A stretch of 64,000 nt of DNA, from NCBI GenBank assembly GCA_010093515.1, contig MU001670.1, forward strand, positions 393,793-457,792, written 5' to 3'. This stretch comes from Lineolata rhizophorae. Its lineage: Eukaryota; Ascomycota; Dothideomycetes; Lineolatales; Lineolataceae. Below, piece after piece: positions 10,265 to 21,539 of the stretch. The notes beneath the pieces were generated by a model. That model was not told the origin of the DNA, did no database searches, and saw nothing but the letters and a program-made list of their open reading frames with translations. The translations under genes and the position numbers were made by a program. Numbering within the stretch: the stretch's first letter is position 1; each line of letters begins with the position of its first letter.

Positions 10265-13200
10265 CTACCCCCCACGCCCCCACGGCCCTCCCCCCCCACC
10301 AGCACCACCAGCACCACCACCCCCTCCAGCCCTACCCCCACCACTCCCCGCACCCCTCCCCCCACCGCCCCCCTCCTGCCCCGCCTCCGCCCACTCAAAC
10401 CCCCCCAATCCCGCGCTCCCAACGCCCAGGTCGAAGCCCAAGCCGACGCCGCCGAAGCCGCCGAAGCCGCCGAAGCCGAAGCCGCCGAAGCCGGCGGCGG
10501 CGGCGGCGGCGGCGCCCATGTCCCCGCCCGCAGCGGCAGCGGCGGCGGCAGCGGCGGCGACATCGGCGTCGGCGGCGGCGGGCGGAACGGGGGCGCCGCC
10601 GCCGGCCCCGGCTTGCGGGTCCATGGCCATGGGGAAGGTGTCCCACATCATGTCGGGCCAGAAGGCGCCGAAGGGGTCGGCGGCGGGGTCGGGGCCGGCG
10701 GGGGGGTCGGCGGGAGGTGGAGGAGGAGGAGGCCAGGCGAGGTCGGATTGTTGGTGCGGTTGCTGTTGTTGTTGTTGGTGGTGGTTGTGGTTGTGGTGGT
10801 GGAGGCGCTGGTGGACGGGGAGGCCGGTGGCGGGGTCGATGGCGGGGCCGGGGAAGGGGGCGGCCTGGACGGCGGCGGGCGGGACGGCGGGCATGCCGGG
10901 CGCGAGGCCGAGGGCCTCGTCCGAAAGGTTTGGCGCGTCGGGCATCGTCTGCATCGTCTGCTGCTGCTGCTGCTGCTGCTGAGCCCACGCCCCGTGCCCG
11001 GCGGCCTGACTCCTCACCAGCTCGGCATGGACCCTGCTCGCCTCGAGCAGGTGGGCGACGGCGTCCCTGCTCTTCCTCGCCGCGACGGACCAGTCGGCCA
11101 TCCTCTCGAAGAAGCCCACCGCCGTCTCGACCTGGGCGCTCCACCTCGCCCTCTCCTCCTCGGCAGCGCTACCGCCGCCCGCCGGCTGCGCGTCCGAGAA
11201 GAGCGCCAGCAGCGGCACCATGCAGGCCTGGAACGCGAACCAGACGCCGTTCCAGCCGGCGACGAGCTCGGGGGCGCACTCGGCGGCGATGGCGGCGATG
11301 GCGCGGCCGGCCAGGGCCCGGCACTTGGCGACGGCGGCCCTGTCCTCGGCCGCGAGCTGGGCCAAGGGCGTCCGGCGCAGCGCCGTCGCCAGCACGAAGG
11401 GCCGGTGCAGCACGATGCGCAGGTTCTGGTAGCGCCACTTCATCACCGCGCGCGGCGTGCGCAGGAACGACGGGATCGCCTCGTCGCCGTCCCTGTCGTC
11501 GTTGTTCTTCCCGTCGTCGTTGGCGTCGTCGTCATCGTCGCCGCCACCACCGCCGCCCCGCAGCAGGCCTGGCAGCTCGTCGTACCAGCGCACCAGCTCT
11601 GCGTCGAGCGCGACGAGCTCGTCGAACTTGAGCAGCGGCGTCGCCGCCAGCCGGTCCTGGATTCGCGTGGCGATCTTGCAAAACGAGGTGAAGTGGATGA
11701 GTGGCAGAATCTTAAGGGCCTCGATTCCTTGGGGCGAGGATGGCTATGCAATTTGAGAAAATTAGTACTTAGCAAATCACGCGTAGTGGGAAATAAGAGG
11801 TAGAAAGTTTTTTTTTAGGGGGGGGGAGAGAGGACGCGTGGAGTAGCTTGTAGCTTGGTTATAGAAAAAAAAAAAAGGAAAAAAAGGAAAAAAAAAAGAA
11901 CGCTCACTCACCCTCTCCGGCATCTTCCCCGGCGGTCTCGCCGTGATGGCCTCCCCCATCCTCCCCAAGCTCGGCCTCCCCGTCGTCGTCGACGCCCACG
12001 TGTCCAAGCAAAACAGACTCCACCAAGTCCTCCTCCTCATCTCGCTGGACACGGCGTGCGAATGTGAGTTGAGAGCGACCGCCATCGTGTCGGCGCCGTT
12101 GGTGCCGCCGCCGCCGCCGCCGCCGCCGGCCGGCGACTCGAGGTACTCGCGATGCAAGCCCAGGGCCGTCGCCATGCGCAGCACGGCGCCCATGATGCAG
12201 TGCGCCTCGTTCGGCCTGTTCAAGTAATGCATGTAGTAGCCGGCCATGACGCCGAGGGCCTGGAGGACCTCGAGGTTGCCGGAGCCGAACGTCTCGAGCG
12301 AGACGAGGCGGCGGGCGCGCTTGAAGAAGACGATGTGGCCGGCGTCGGCCGAGGTCGAGCCGGCGAGCGAGCCCAGCGCCAGCACCATGTTGGCCAGCGT
12401 CAGCCAGGGCCGGTCGCGCCGGCGGTCGCCGCGCAGGTACGAGGTCCGGAAGGCGCGCTCGTCAATCATGGGGAAGAAGGGGTGCACGCGGTCGAAGTAG
12501 GTGTCGACGAGGCGCTGGCCCTCGACGGCCGGCGGCGGCAGCGCCGTCACGTCATCGTCCTCTTCTTCGTCCTCATCCTCTTCGAAATACATGTCGTTGC
12601 CCGTCAGCGGGGGACGTAGACGCGGGTGCGAGTGCGGGTGCGGGCGCGGGCGCGTGCGCGGGCGCGGGCGTGGGCTGTTGCTGCGGCTCGGCAGGGCCGT
12701 GTCGTAGGCGGCGCTCTGGACGATGTAGCGGCGGGCGACGGGGGCGACGCGGACGATGACCTTGAGGGCGGCCTGGATGGACGAGATGCCGACGTAGGAC
12801 GACTGGCGGTCGACCGACATGGACAGGCCGTTGACGTCGTCCGAGATGCCCTGGATCTTGTCCTTGTGCCGGCGCTCCTCGTCCCACTCCGGGTCCTGGT
12901 CGGGCGCCTGCTCGAGTGCCTCGAGGCTCTCGGCGCCTTCCGACATGGGCGTCGAGCTCTGCACCGAGGATTGCTGCTTCTGCTGTTGCTGCTGGTGCTG
13001 GTGCTGGAACTGCTGAGCGTTTCCGGCGGACCCCGTCGGGCTCGTCGCCTGCAGCGCCTGAGCCTGATGACCCGCACCCGTCGTCCCAACCCCGATTGCA
13101 CCTCCCTGGCCCTGGCCCTGGCCCTGGCCTTTCCCATCCTCCTCCTTCACCTGGGTCGCCGCCGCCGGCAAACTCAAGGCCAAATTCAACAGCTCCTCCC

Positions 13201-13621
13201 TCGACAGCCTCGCCAAGGCCTCGACGTCGGCCGGCGACCTGCCCGGAAAGACCCTCTCGAGCACCTTGTGCAGCGCCTCGACCTGGGCCTGCAGCCTATC
13301 GACCAGCTTGCGCGACGGCACGACGCGCTGGGCCGGCTTCGCGTAGCCGCACGCCTCCGGGTGCTGGTACCACTGGCACTGGCCGCAGGGCTGGGCGCCG
13401 TCGCACCGGATCTTGCGCCGCCGGCACTCGACGCACGCGTTGGATGTCGAGATGCGGCGCGAGCCCGCCGGCCGCCCGGAGCTGCCCGGCTTGCCCGCTC
13501 CCCCGGCTCCTCCTCCTGCTCCTCCTCCTCCGCCGCCGGGGCCGGCGCCGCCCACGCCGCCGGGGCCTTCGCCGTCCGTCGGCGAGCGCAGCGAGATGCT
13601 GCTCTGGAAGGTGTGGAACAT
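10265..13621 (-). CDS. Zn(2)Cys(6) fungal transcription factor with MHR-type middle domain
   Basis: Nuclear DNA-binding regulator. Exons 13621-11912 and 11743-10265, joined in phase 0 across a 168-nt intron (GTGAGT donor, TAG acceptor), give 1062 aa. Residues 63-91 form the zinc cluster C-x2-C-x6-C-x5-C-x2-C-x8-C (ACVECRRRKIRCDG). A linker and a leucine-rich putative coiled coil follow (LVDRLQAQVEALHKVLERVF). The fungal-specific transcription factor domain spans about 380-700 (DTYFDRVHPFFPMID, NRPNEAHCIMGAVLRMATALGLHREY, EMRRRTWWSLFCLDTWAS, then HFTSFCKIATRIQDRL). The C-terminal 350 residues are low complexity: poly-Q, His/Asn/Gln, poly-Pro, poly-Ala, GGF repeats and a Gly/Arg end, in keeping with an activation region. 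The N-terminus is also Gly-rich. The target genes cannot be told; the beta-mannosidase lies 1.9 kb upstream on the same strand. Confidence 0.9.
10395..10560. repeat. GCC/GAAGCC simple repeats in the transcription factor coding end
   Basis: Runs of gccgccgaa and gcggcg units encode, on the minus strand, the GGFGGFGG and poly-Ala tracts of the factor's C-terminus. They make open frames on all strands here, so other long frames across 9952-11631 are shadows. Such tracts are prone to length variation. Confidence 0.7.
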
Positions 13622-13860
13622 GGTTTTGCGTCGCTCGCTGGGCGGACGGGCGAATTCGCTTGCGATGGGGGTGGGCTCTCGGTTTCGGCGCGGCCGAGGC
13701 TTCGGTGCGTGCGCCGGCGCGCGCTCTCTCTCACGCGGTTGCGGGGCGCCCGGGCGGCGGCATGCCGTGGGATAGCTCGCGTGGGCGGCGACCGGTTGGC
13801 GAGTCGGGGCGTTGTGGCGTTCGCCGGTGCGGGGGAGCGCGGAAGAGCTGGACGCGCGCG

Positions 13861-13960
13861 CGCTTTGTGTGTGTGTGTCTGTATCAATCTCTCTTTCTCT
13901 CGTGCGCGCGCGCTTTGTGTGTGCGTGTCTATATCAATCTCTCTTTCTCTCGTGCGCGCG
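13861..13960. repeat. Two tandem 50-bp repeats
   Basis: 13861-13910 and 13911-13960 are near-identical (two substitutions). Each unit starts cgctttgtgtgtg, passes through tatcaatctctctttctctc and ends cgtgcgcgcg. They lie 240-340 bp upstream of the transcription factor ATG, so they are probably in its promoter or 5' leader. Confidence 0.9.
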
Positions 13961-13980
13961 CAAAAAGTGGCAGTTGCTGT

Positions 13981-14000
13981 CTCGTCTCGTCTCGTCTCGT
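13981..14000. repeat. CTCGT pentamer microsatellite (4 units)
   Basis: Four exact ctcgt units just beyond the 50-bp repeats, about 360 bp upstream of the transcription factor start. Confidence 0.85.
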
Positions 14001-15548
14001 CGGTTCTCGAGAGGGTCGGACGTGGGCTGTTTCGCGGGACGAAGCGGTCGGGAGACGATGCCCCGAGGCCAGCGACGCGGGCGACCGGGGTAGAGTTCGC
14101 GACGAGGCGGCTCGGCAGAAGAAAAGAAACAAGAGGCCAGATGGTTCCGCGCGACAGGTTCGGCCGGGGACCGCGGCGGGCGCAGGGACGAGCAGACAAA
14201 GGCGAAGTGAGAAGAAAAGAAGGATTGACGGGCTCGGCGAGCGGCCGGGCGGGTTTGGACCGACCTTAGCCAGTTCCCGTTTTGCCCGGGGTAAAACGAG
14301 ACGGGCCTGCTTGGCGCCCCTCCCCCTTCGTCCTCCCCCTGCCGTCGTCCCGTCGCCGCCGCAAGCGCGCTGCAACTGCGCACACACATGCATACGTGCG
14401 TGCCTACGCCCGCACGCGAGAACCCCGTGCCCGCCCATTTGCGGCCCGCACGCGTGCAATGTGCGCGCGTGCCTCCTTCGTCCTCGCTCCACCGGAGAGG
14501 AGACGCGAGCGTCCCCTGGCAGCGGCCCCGGCCCCTGGCGGCGGCGACTAAATTGCGCGCGCGGGAGCCCGGCGGGGTAAAAAGGCGGGGCAAGCCCGGC
14601 CAACGGCCGCCGACGCGCCAAGCGAGCCGTGCTTCGCGAACGCCGGCCGAAGCCTTCCAGAACCGTCTTCCTTCGGCCCAGCGCGCTAGCTGCGCAGTAT
14701 CTAGTCCCCCTTTGCGACACAAACCAAATCGAGGCCCCGACGAAATGAGCAAAGTAGGTCCTGGCCGACGCCTGCGCCTGCCTGTCCGTTTGTCAATTCA
14801 CATTGCTGCTTCTACTGCTACCGCTCCTGCTGCCGTGCTCCGTACCCAGACGTCCCGTCGGCCTGGCCGAGACTAACAGAGGCTCGCTTGGCGCCCCGTC
14901 ACTTATAAAGCGCCGATTGGCAGAGCGCACTCGGGATCCGATCAAAAGACGTGGTTCTGCGAACTCTGCGTCTGGTCTTCATTACTAGATGCCGCCCGTA
15001 TCTCGCACAATGCTCCCAAAGAGCGCCGCGCCCACCCCTCTCCGACGAAAAATAGAGAAAGCGGCTCGCGGCCTAGTCCGTTCGACGGTCCTGCTCTTCC
15101 CTCGTTGGCTCCCCAGACGACGGGCTCCAAACTCGCCTTATCGTCATCTCCCAAGCCATTCCCCCGTGTTCTTGGTCAAGTCTCCTCCCACCACCGCTCC
15201 TCCGGTTTCCCAGCCCGAATGTAGTCGGGAATGCCGCGTGCCGTCGCCTCCAGGGACCCGAGAACTCTGGCGAGGGAGAGAGCATCGCTGGCGCTTGTGT
15301 GCGTGCGCAAAGATCAAAAAACCCCCCCCACATCTGAGGCCTTTCTTGGCACTTGGGCCATGTAGGAAGGGCAGGCGGAACCGCGGCCCGCCGTCCCCGG
15401 GACCGGCCTTTTTTCGTCCTTTCCACCCCACGATAGCCCTCCTCCCCCTCGCCCCCTTCTCTTTTCCCTCGCGCCCGAAAAACGAAACGAGAATAAAGGA
15501 AACCCATCTCTTTCGCCTCCCCGACATCACACCTGCCCCCCCCTCGTC

Positions 15549-18500
15549 CTACTCCTGCCCCAAGTACCTCCACCCCAACATCTCGTCGCCCGGCGCCAAC
15601 CCCCTCACCCCGACCCTCAGCTCGTCCCCCGGCACGACGTCCAGCGCCGAGTCCTCCAGCCGCACGCCGGCCCTCTCCTCGAACACGAGCCCCTTGGTCG
15701 GCCGGTCGGCGCGCACGACGATCTCGTCGCCCTCGCGCGCGACGCCGACGCCGCGGTCGGCGAAGTCGAGGTACTTGAGCGGCTGCGGCCAGTCCACGTC
15801 GCGGGCGACGACGCGGCCGGCGACCCAGACGCGCGCGGCCAGCACGACCGGCCCCAGCGCCGCGTTGTCGACGCGGCCGGCCAGCACCTCGGTCGTCGCG
15901 TTGGGCGCCACCGCCACGTCGTCGCGCACCGCCGCCGCCGCCACCTCGGCCCCGGTCGCCACCGCCACGAACCGCACCTCGACCCGGGCCCGCACCGCCG
16001 CCGGCCCCGCGCTCGCGATCCACAGCGCCCAGTCCGACGTCGCCGGCGCCCGCGCGTGCGCCACCGACCAGTCCGCGTGCGCCCGCCGCACCCCGACCGC
16101 CACCGGCGCCAGCGCCCGCCGCATCGCGTACCAGCCCGGCTTGCGCCGCTGGAAGTAGTCCGCCGTCGCCCACGACGCGCACGGCCAGCAGTCGTTGAGC
16201 TGCCAGACCAGGGCCCCGCCGCACCGCCGCGGCGTCTGGCCCCACTGCCGCCGCCAGCCGCGGTAGCCGAAGCTGAGCGCCTCGGATTGCATCAGTTGCG
16301 TGAGGTGGATGAAGCCCTGTTCGGTCGTTTTTGCATGACGCGTGTGAGAAAGGTGTTTTTTTTTGGGGGGGGGGGTATTTGTTTAGTTTAATATGCGGGT
16401 GAATTGGCTTAGGCTGGTCGGAAAGGGCGGAGAGTTGGTGCACTTGAGGTGGCCGGCGGGTAACGTGGCTGCTCGCCGCGTGACCGCCTGCCCATAAGAA
16501 AAAAAAGACACACTCACCTCAAGGTCCGTGACGGTGCGGAAGTTCTCGACCAGGTAGGTCGCGATGCGGCGCTCGTGGCCGTCGGCCTTGTTGTGGAAGT
16601 CGAGCATGTGCGACTGCGGGTACAGCTGCGCCTCGTCGGTGCAGTAGTACCGGATCGTGTCGATGTGCGGGAACGCCTCCATGCCGAACTCGCTGTTGAA
16701 GCGCCCGCCCAGCGTGTCGAAGATTTGGTACTTTTCCTGCGTCCCGTGCCACACTGCAACCCCCCTCCCCCATTTCGAGTCAGCTTCGAGATCGCGGGCA
16801 TGTGATGTTGTTTGCCATGGGGGACTTTGTTGCCTCCCTCCCGCGAGATCGCCCGCATATCCCTTTCTAGGGGTCTAGGACTCACCGTTCCACTGATGCA
16901 TGTCCCCGACGGTCGGGTTCGACGTGATCAAGCCGTCGCCCCACGGACTGCCGGGGTGGTACGGCACGTGTGGGGACTCCGCGGCCACTATCTCAGGCAG
17001 GATCTAATAGCCGGAATAATTAACATTGACTGTCGCGGCCATGAATATGCTGCCTTTCCCTCTCTTCGCCCAGATCCAAAGCCCCAAAAAAAGACAAGAA
17101 CACAACACAGCAAGGACAAGCACCGTACCTTCTCATAGATGTACCTTGCCGGAAAGTCCGTCTTAAGCCAATTCTCCGGGTCCTTGTCCTCGTAATCGTA
17201 CGTCAGCCCCGACTGCTCCTGGACCTGGTAGTCCTCGTTGTTGCCGGCGTAGATGACGATGCTAGGATGGTGCCGGAGGCGGCGAAGCTGCGCCGTGCCC
17301 TCGCGCCGTATCGATTCGCGCATCGCCGGAAAGGCCGGGTAGTTGCCGCACCCGAACATGAAGTCCTGCCATACCATGACGCCCAGCTCGTCGCAGATGT
17401 CGTAGAAGGCGTCGGCTTCCCAGATCCCGCCGCCCCATATCCTACGGTCCCAATGGGGCTCTCGGTTAGTTTTGTCGCTTCAATTCAAAAAGGGGGGTTT
17501 TTTGGGGTCTGTGGAGAGGTTGGGATGGGGCAACGAGGGGTACGACAGAGGATGCGGGGTCCCCCGGACTCTGGCTCAACCCTCGTTCTCGTTCGTACCG
17601 TATCATGACCTGATACCCATCCACCATCATCTCCAACCACTTCCTATACCGCTCCTCGCTGATCCTCGGCGTAAAGCTATCCGCCGGGATCCAGTCGCTG
17701 CCGCCGCAGAACACGTCGACGCCGTTGATCCGGAAGTAGAAGCTCTTCCCGATCTCGTCTTTGTCCTGCACAAGCTCCCCCTTGCGGAACCCGACGCGCC
17801 GCTCCGCCGCGTGCACCTCGGCCCCCGCCGCCGTCGCCACCGCCGCCCGCACCGCGTACAGCGCCTGCGCGCCGTACCCGTGCGGATACCACAGCCGGGG
17901 CCGGTCGACGCGGAACTCGACCTTGGCGGTGCCGTCTGCCGGGTCGACGGCGGCGCTGGCCTCGAAGACGACGGCGGCGTCGGCGGCGTCGGCGTCTTGG
18001 CCGCCGAGCGAGGAGGTCGTGAAGGCGACGACCGAGTCCGGGGAGGCGCCTTCGAGCGTCGCCGAGATGGTGCCGCGCACCGTCTCCAGGCTCGCGTCGA
18101 GCTCGTAGTCGACGCGCAGGTCGGCGACGCAGGTCGAGTATTGCTCGAGGCGGACGGGTCGCCAGGGCCCGCACGGGCAGAGAACGGGGCCCCAGTCCCA
18201 GCCCCTGGGTCGGTGATGACGCGTGGTGAGCACTACGATGCCGAACGTCTTGCGTAGCTAGAAGGAGGTAGGGGCAACGGATGGAGAAAGGGAGACACCA
18301 GCCGAGGATGGGGTTCGTTTACCAGTGGTACTGCGCCTTTCGCGCCGCCAGCCGCGCCATGTCGCCGTTGAAGCCGACCCACTTGTGCTCCGGATGGGCG
18401 TCCTTGATTTTGCGCGCCTCGGCGTACGCGCACGCGAAGTCGATCTCGAGCACGTTTGCAGCGCCGGAGCCGTAGTCGAGGGCATCCGTCACGTCGACGC

Positions 18501-18939
18501 GGTGCGGCACGAACATGTTGTCGCTGGTCAGGATGACAGCGCCGTTGAGCTTGACCGTGGCGAAGGTGTCGAGGCCGTCGAAGGCCAACACCGTGACGGA
18601 GCCGGCGGGCGGCTTGTCGACGGGCGGCAGCGTCGTCTTGTAGCTCCACGAGGCCTCATTGACCCATTCGACCGCTACCTCGTTGAAGCCGAGGAAGGGA
18701 TCCGGAATCCTGTCCGTTGGAGAGATGCCGAGTGTTAGCTCAATTGAAGACTTATGTTCGGGCGACGGACTCGAATGAACAGAGGCCGAGGGAGAGACGT
18801 GCTTGCCATTGTCCATCAGGTCGAGGTGGACATTGGTGGGAACCTTCTTGACGGGCATCCACTCGTTGTCGGTGCCATCGTCAATCCGCCTAAAGGACCA
18901 CCCGGTACCGAGCTCGTGGGACACGTGCGGAACAGCCAT
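15549..18939 (-). CDS. mndB: Beta-mannosidase B (glycoside hydrolase family 2)
   Basis: Exo-acting retaining enzyme releasing beta-D-mannose from the non-reducing end of mannan oligosaccharides. There is no evident signal peptide, as is usual for the B type. Seven exons are 18939-18803, 18709-18323, 18204-17599, 17441-17129, 17003-16886, 16753-16518 and 16316-15549; all phases agree, giving 854 aa. N-terminal jelly-roll motifs are IPDPFLGFNE and VEWVNEASWSYK, then KAQYHWGWDWGPVL. The catalytic barrel has VWQDFMFGCGNYP, the acid/base E446 in YAGNNEDYQ and the nucleophile E542 in NSEFGMEAFP. The C-terminal part has CGGALVWQLNDCWP. Intron 1 (18802-18710) starts with GC, not GT, yet has a good CTAAC branch site and restores DNGKIPDPF. 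Start: first ATG of the frame (MAVPHVSHEL); a TTG four codons earlier was not used. Confidence 0.95.
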
Positions 18940-21539
18940 AGCGAGAGTCAAAACAACCTATGTCGACATGTACCAGCTGAGTCACGTGTGCTCCTTCATG
19001 GGAACCCTCCAGTTGCCATCCGGGCCTAGGCCGGGAGCCCGTCTCTTTTTGAACTCTCTCTCAAGAGCTATCCCGGAGGAATTTGATCCGGCCCTGGAGC
19101 CGGGGGCGCAAGTCGTCTCCTACAGGACCTAATTGCCCCGCAGGGAGGCCAGGGCCGGGTGTTGGTGCGGGCCGATTTTAGTTCGATGCGACAGCGGCCA
19201 GAGAGACTGACAGAGGGGGGTTCTCGTTGAGCAAAGGCGATTCTTTAGCAAGGGGATCCCGACCTCCCAGCGCCCAGGCATAATGTCTTGCGCACCCGAT
19301 CTCCTCCTAGGTTTATCCCCCCAGTCGCGCTGATGGCCTGTATACCACGTACGGTAACGGAGCTTGCGCTGCGTTGCTTGCGCTGCTCAGCGCTGCTCGT
19401 TTCGGTCACGGAGGGGGAAAATCCGAGTGACGTTGCCACGTCCGGGTGGCGCTAAAAAGAGCTGCTTGAAGTCTGGCTGGCTGTGCGCGGCGATCCGCGG
19501 CCTGTGATTGATCCAGGATTGCGGGGGAATGTGGGACGAAGGGACGGCGAGTCGCGGGGCCCAGCTATCTACTAAGCTTTCTTATTTCTTAACTTTTCCA
19601 CCGGGAGAAGCTAACAAGCCAAAGCTCTCTTCATCCTCTTGTGGGCCTGCTCCTCTAGGTTTCTTCATGTGTCCATTCGCTCCGCAAGTAGCCCATGCTC
19701 GACGTATGTAGCTCGAGCTAGCAGGAGCTTTCAAGCTTCCAGCTCGCAAGCACTTCCACGGAGGTCTTTGGGACGCCGAAGACGGTAAGTATCGATCCCT
19801 GCGATGTCAGGCCAGCTCCACCAGCGCGTGTGATTTGCGCGTGCCGTACTACGCATGCAACCTTTTCCCGCTCAGAGGCGGACCTGTCGCCGAAGAGCTC
19901 CCCCGGCGGGCACGGGAAGCGAGGCTCCGTCCGATCAGGAAGTGCTAGCTTGGGCAAGTCCGGCCGAGCAAGGGGCTCGGTACGGAGCATAAAAAAAGAA
20001 GAAAAAAAAGTGACCAAGTACACGACGCCGTAGCGGGGCGATTGAGACAAACGCGACCCAAAAAGAGTCGGAGCTTTCTTCCAATCGTGCGCGGGGAGTC
20101 TGCTTCCGGGCGAATGCAACAGGTAACGGGAGCGGCGGAGCTGGGCGGCGTGGGCTGGAGCTTGTGCCGTGCGCCTTATCGAGCCTAGCGTCGCTGCTGG
20201 TTAGGCCGTGCCCGTTCGAGCAACCGGGGAGCGAAAGGGCGCAAACGTAGACGAAGACTTTCGATCCTCCTCTCCTCCCCTGGTGACTGCTCGGAGAGTC
20301 GAGATACAATTCTTCGCTGTGCATCTCGCGCACGCAGCCAACTGGCTTAATGGACAGCTTCCCTGGTTTCGCTTCCTGTATAAACTTTACCCGATAAACT
20401 CGCCTGTGCGATGGGGCCATTTTCCTCGGGCGAGCGCTCGATCCTATCTAACTTGTTAACCACCTGTGGCTGGATCAATTCCGGATTTTCTGACGGACTT
20501 CACTTGATCGTCGCGGTATGGCAGGAATATTTCTTGTCCATTTCTGGGATCATGATTCTCAACCGGGGAACTGCCAAGCAAGAAACATCCAAAGACTTCC
20601 GTGTGTCCGCTTTCTGAGTTCCAATGCGGGGTATCTCAAACGGCTGCCCTTCACTTCCCCAATCTAATGGATCCACCTTCGGTCTTTCTCAGTTCCTTTT
20701 CATATCATATTCTATTTTGGTTTTTTTTCGAAAACAGTCAATTGCAACCATATCTGATAACAACTCGCCCCAGTAACCCTTTCCATCCATATCTGATCTT
20801 GTTCCACGATCAATTTTCTTTTCTTTTCTTTTTTTTTTCTGTGGCATGTGAAGCCCGCCTTCACATCAGCTCGGTTCGTTCTTCACACATCCTATTATAG
20901 CTACACTTACACTTCAGATTCACGGCAGCCGGCTAAATGAGGCCCCATGCTACGCATCACTCCCCGGATCCACAAACGTCTAAACCCTTGCCCGGCCCGG
21001 GTAAATGCAGTACGCGGTATGAGCTGCATTAGCGTGCTCCGCGCAACTGCTCGCCAAGGGGGCAAGCAAGCTGCCTTCAGACGTCACCACGTGAGCGAGC
21101 TTTCGGAATGCTGCTCGCGGGTCAGTGGAAACAGAGCGAAGGTTTTATCCAAGGAGCAAGGTGCACCCTGCCACGGATGTGGAGACGAGCTGTGAGGAGC
21201 CATACTGCATTGATACACAGGAAGCGGAGCGTGTTTAAGGCGCAGTACCCGCGCAAGCTGGACGCAAACATGGTTGGGTTTGCCTCAATTAAACTGGCGA
21301 ACTATCTTACAGCACCGAGTCCATATTATACATCGTTGGTTCTCGCCTACCTAGGTACTTTTTACTTTCCAACGAACTGCCACGAACGCATAAGAAACGG
21401 ACGCAAGAGACAGTGTCCCTTCCACGCCAATCACCAACAAACCCAACCAGGCCCCAGAAATAGACCACGGTTCCGAAGCAAAAGAAACAATCCCAAATAA
21501 ACGACCTCCCTAACCCACCCCCCCTCCCCCCCTCCGGAC
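18940..21539. other. Intergenic region, 2.6 kb, upstream of beta-mannosidase
   Basis: Between the beta-mannosidase start and the 3' end of the phosphate transporter (both minus strand), so it contains the mannosidase promoter. There is a pyrimidine/T-rich stretch at 20690-20840 and poly-C just before 21540. Short open frames show no recognisable domain. Confidence 0.5.

Larger units (their letters stand above)
13622..15548. promoter_or_regulatory. Upstream region of the Zn2Cys6 factor and 3' flank of beta-mannosidase
   Basis: 1.9 kb between two minus-strand genes. It holds the 50-bp tandem repeat at 13861-13960, the CTCGT run at 13981-14000, many GCGCGC/CACACA alternating tracts (for example 14380-14480), and a C-run at 15321-15329. 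Long open frames here on both strands have no recognisable content. No TATA element is obvious near 13621. Confidence 0.5.

Noticed and set aside
9952-11631. 559-codon plus-strand frame rich in Arg/Pro
   Set aside because: Shadow of the transcription factor's C-terminal repeats; pure low complexity.
12626-14269. 547- and 554-codon plus-strand open frames opposite the Zn2Cys6 factor
   Set aside because: They are antisense shadows of GC-rich coding DNA; the residues are Arg/Gly/Ala-biased with no domain, while the minus strand has the zinc cluster and MHR domain.
15073-16443. 456-codon minus-strand frame overlapping the last beta-mannosidase exon
   Set aside because: Out of frame with the conserved mannosidase residues; Gly/Arg/Ala shadow.
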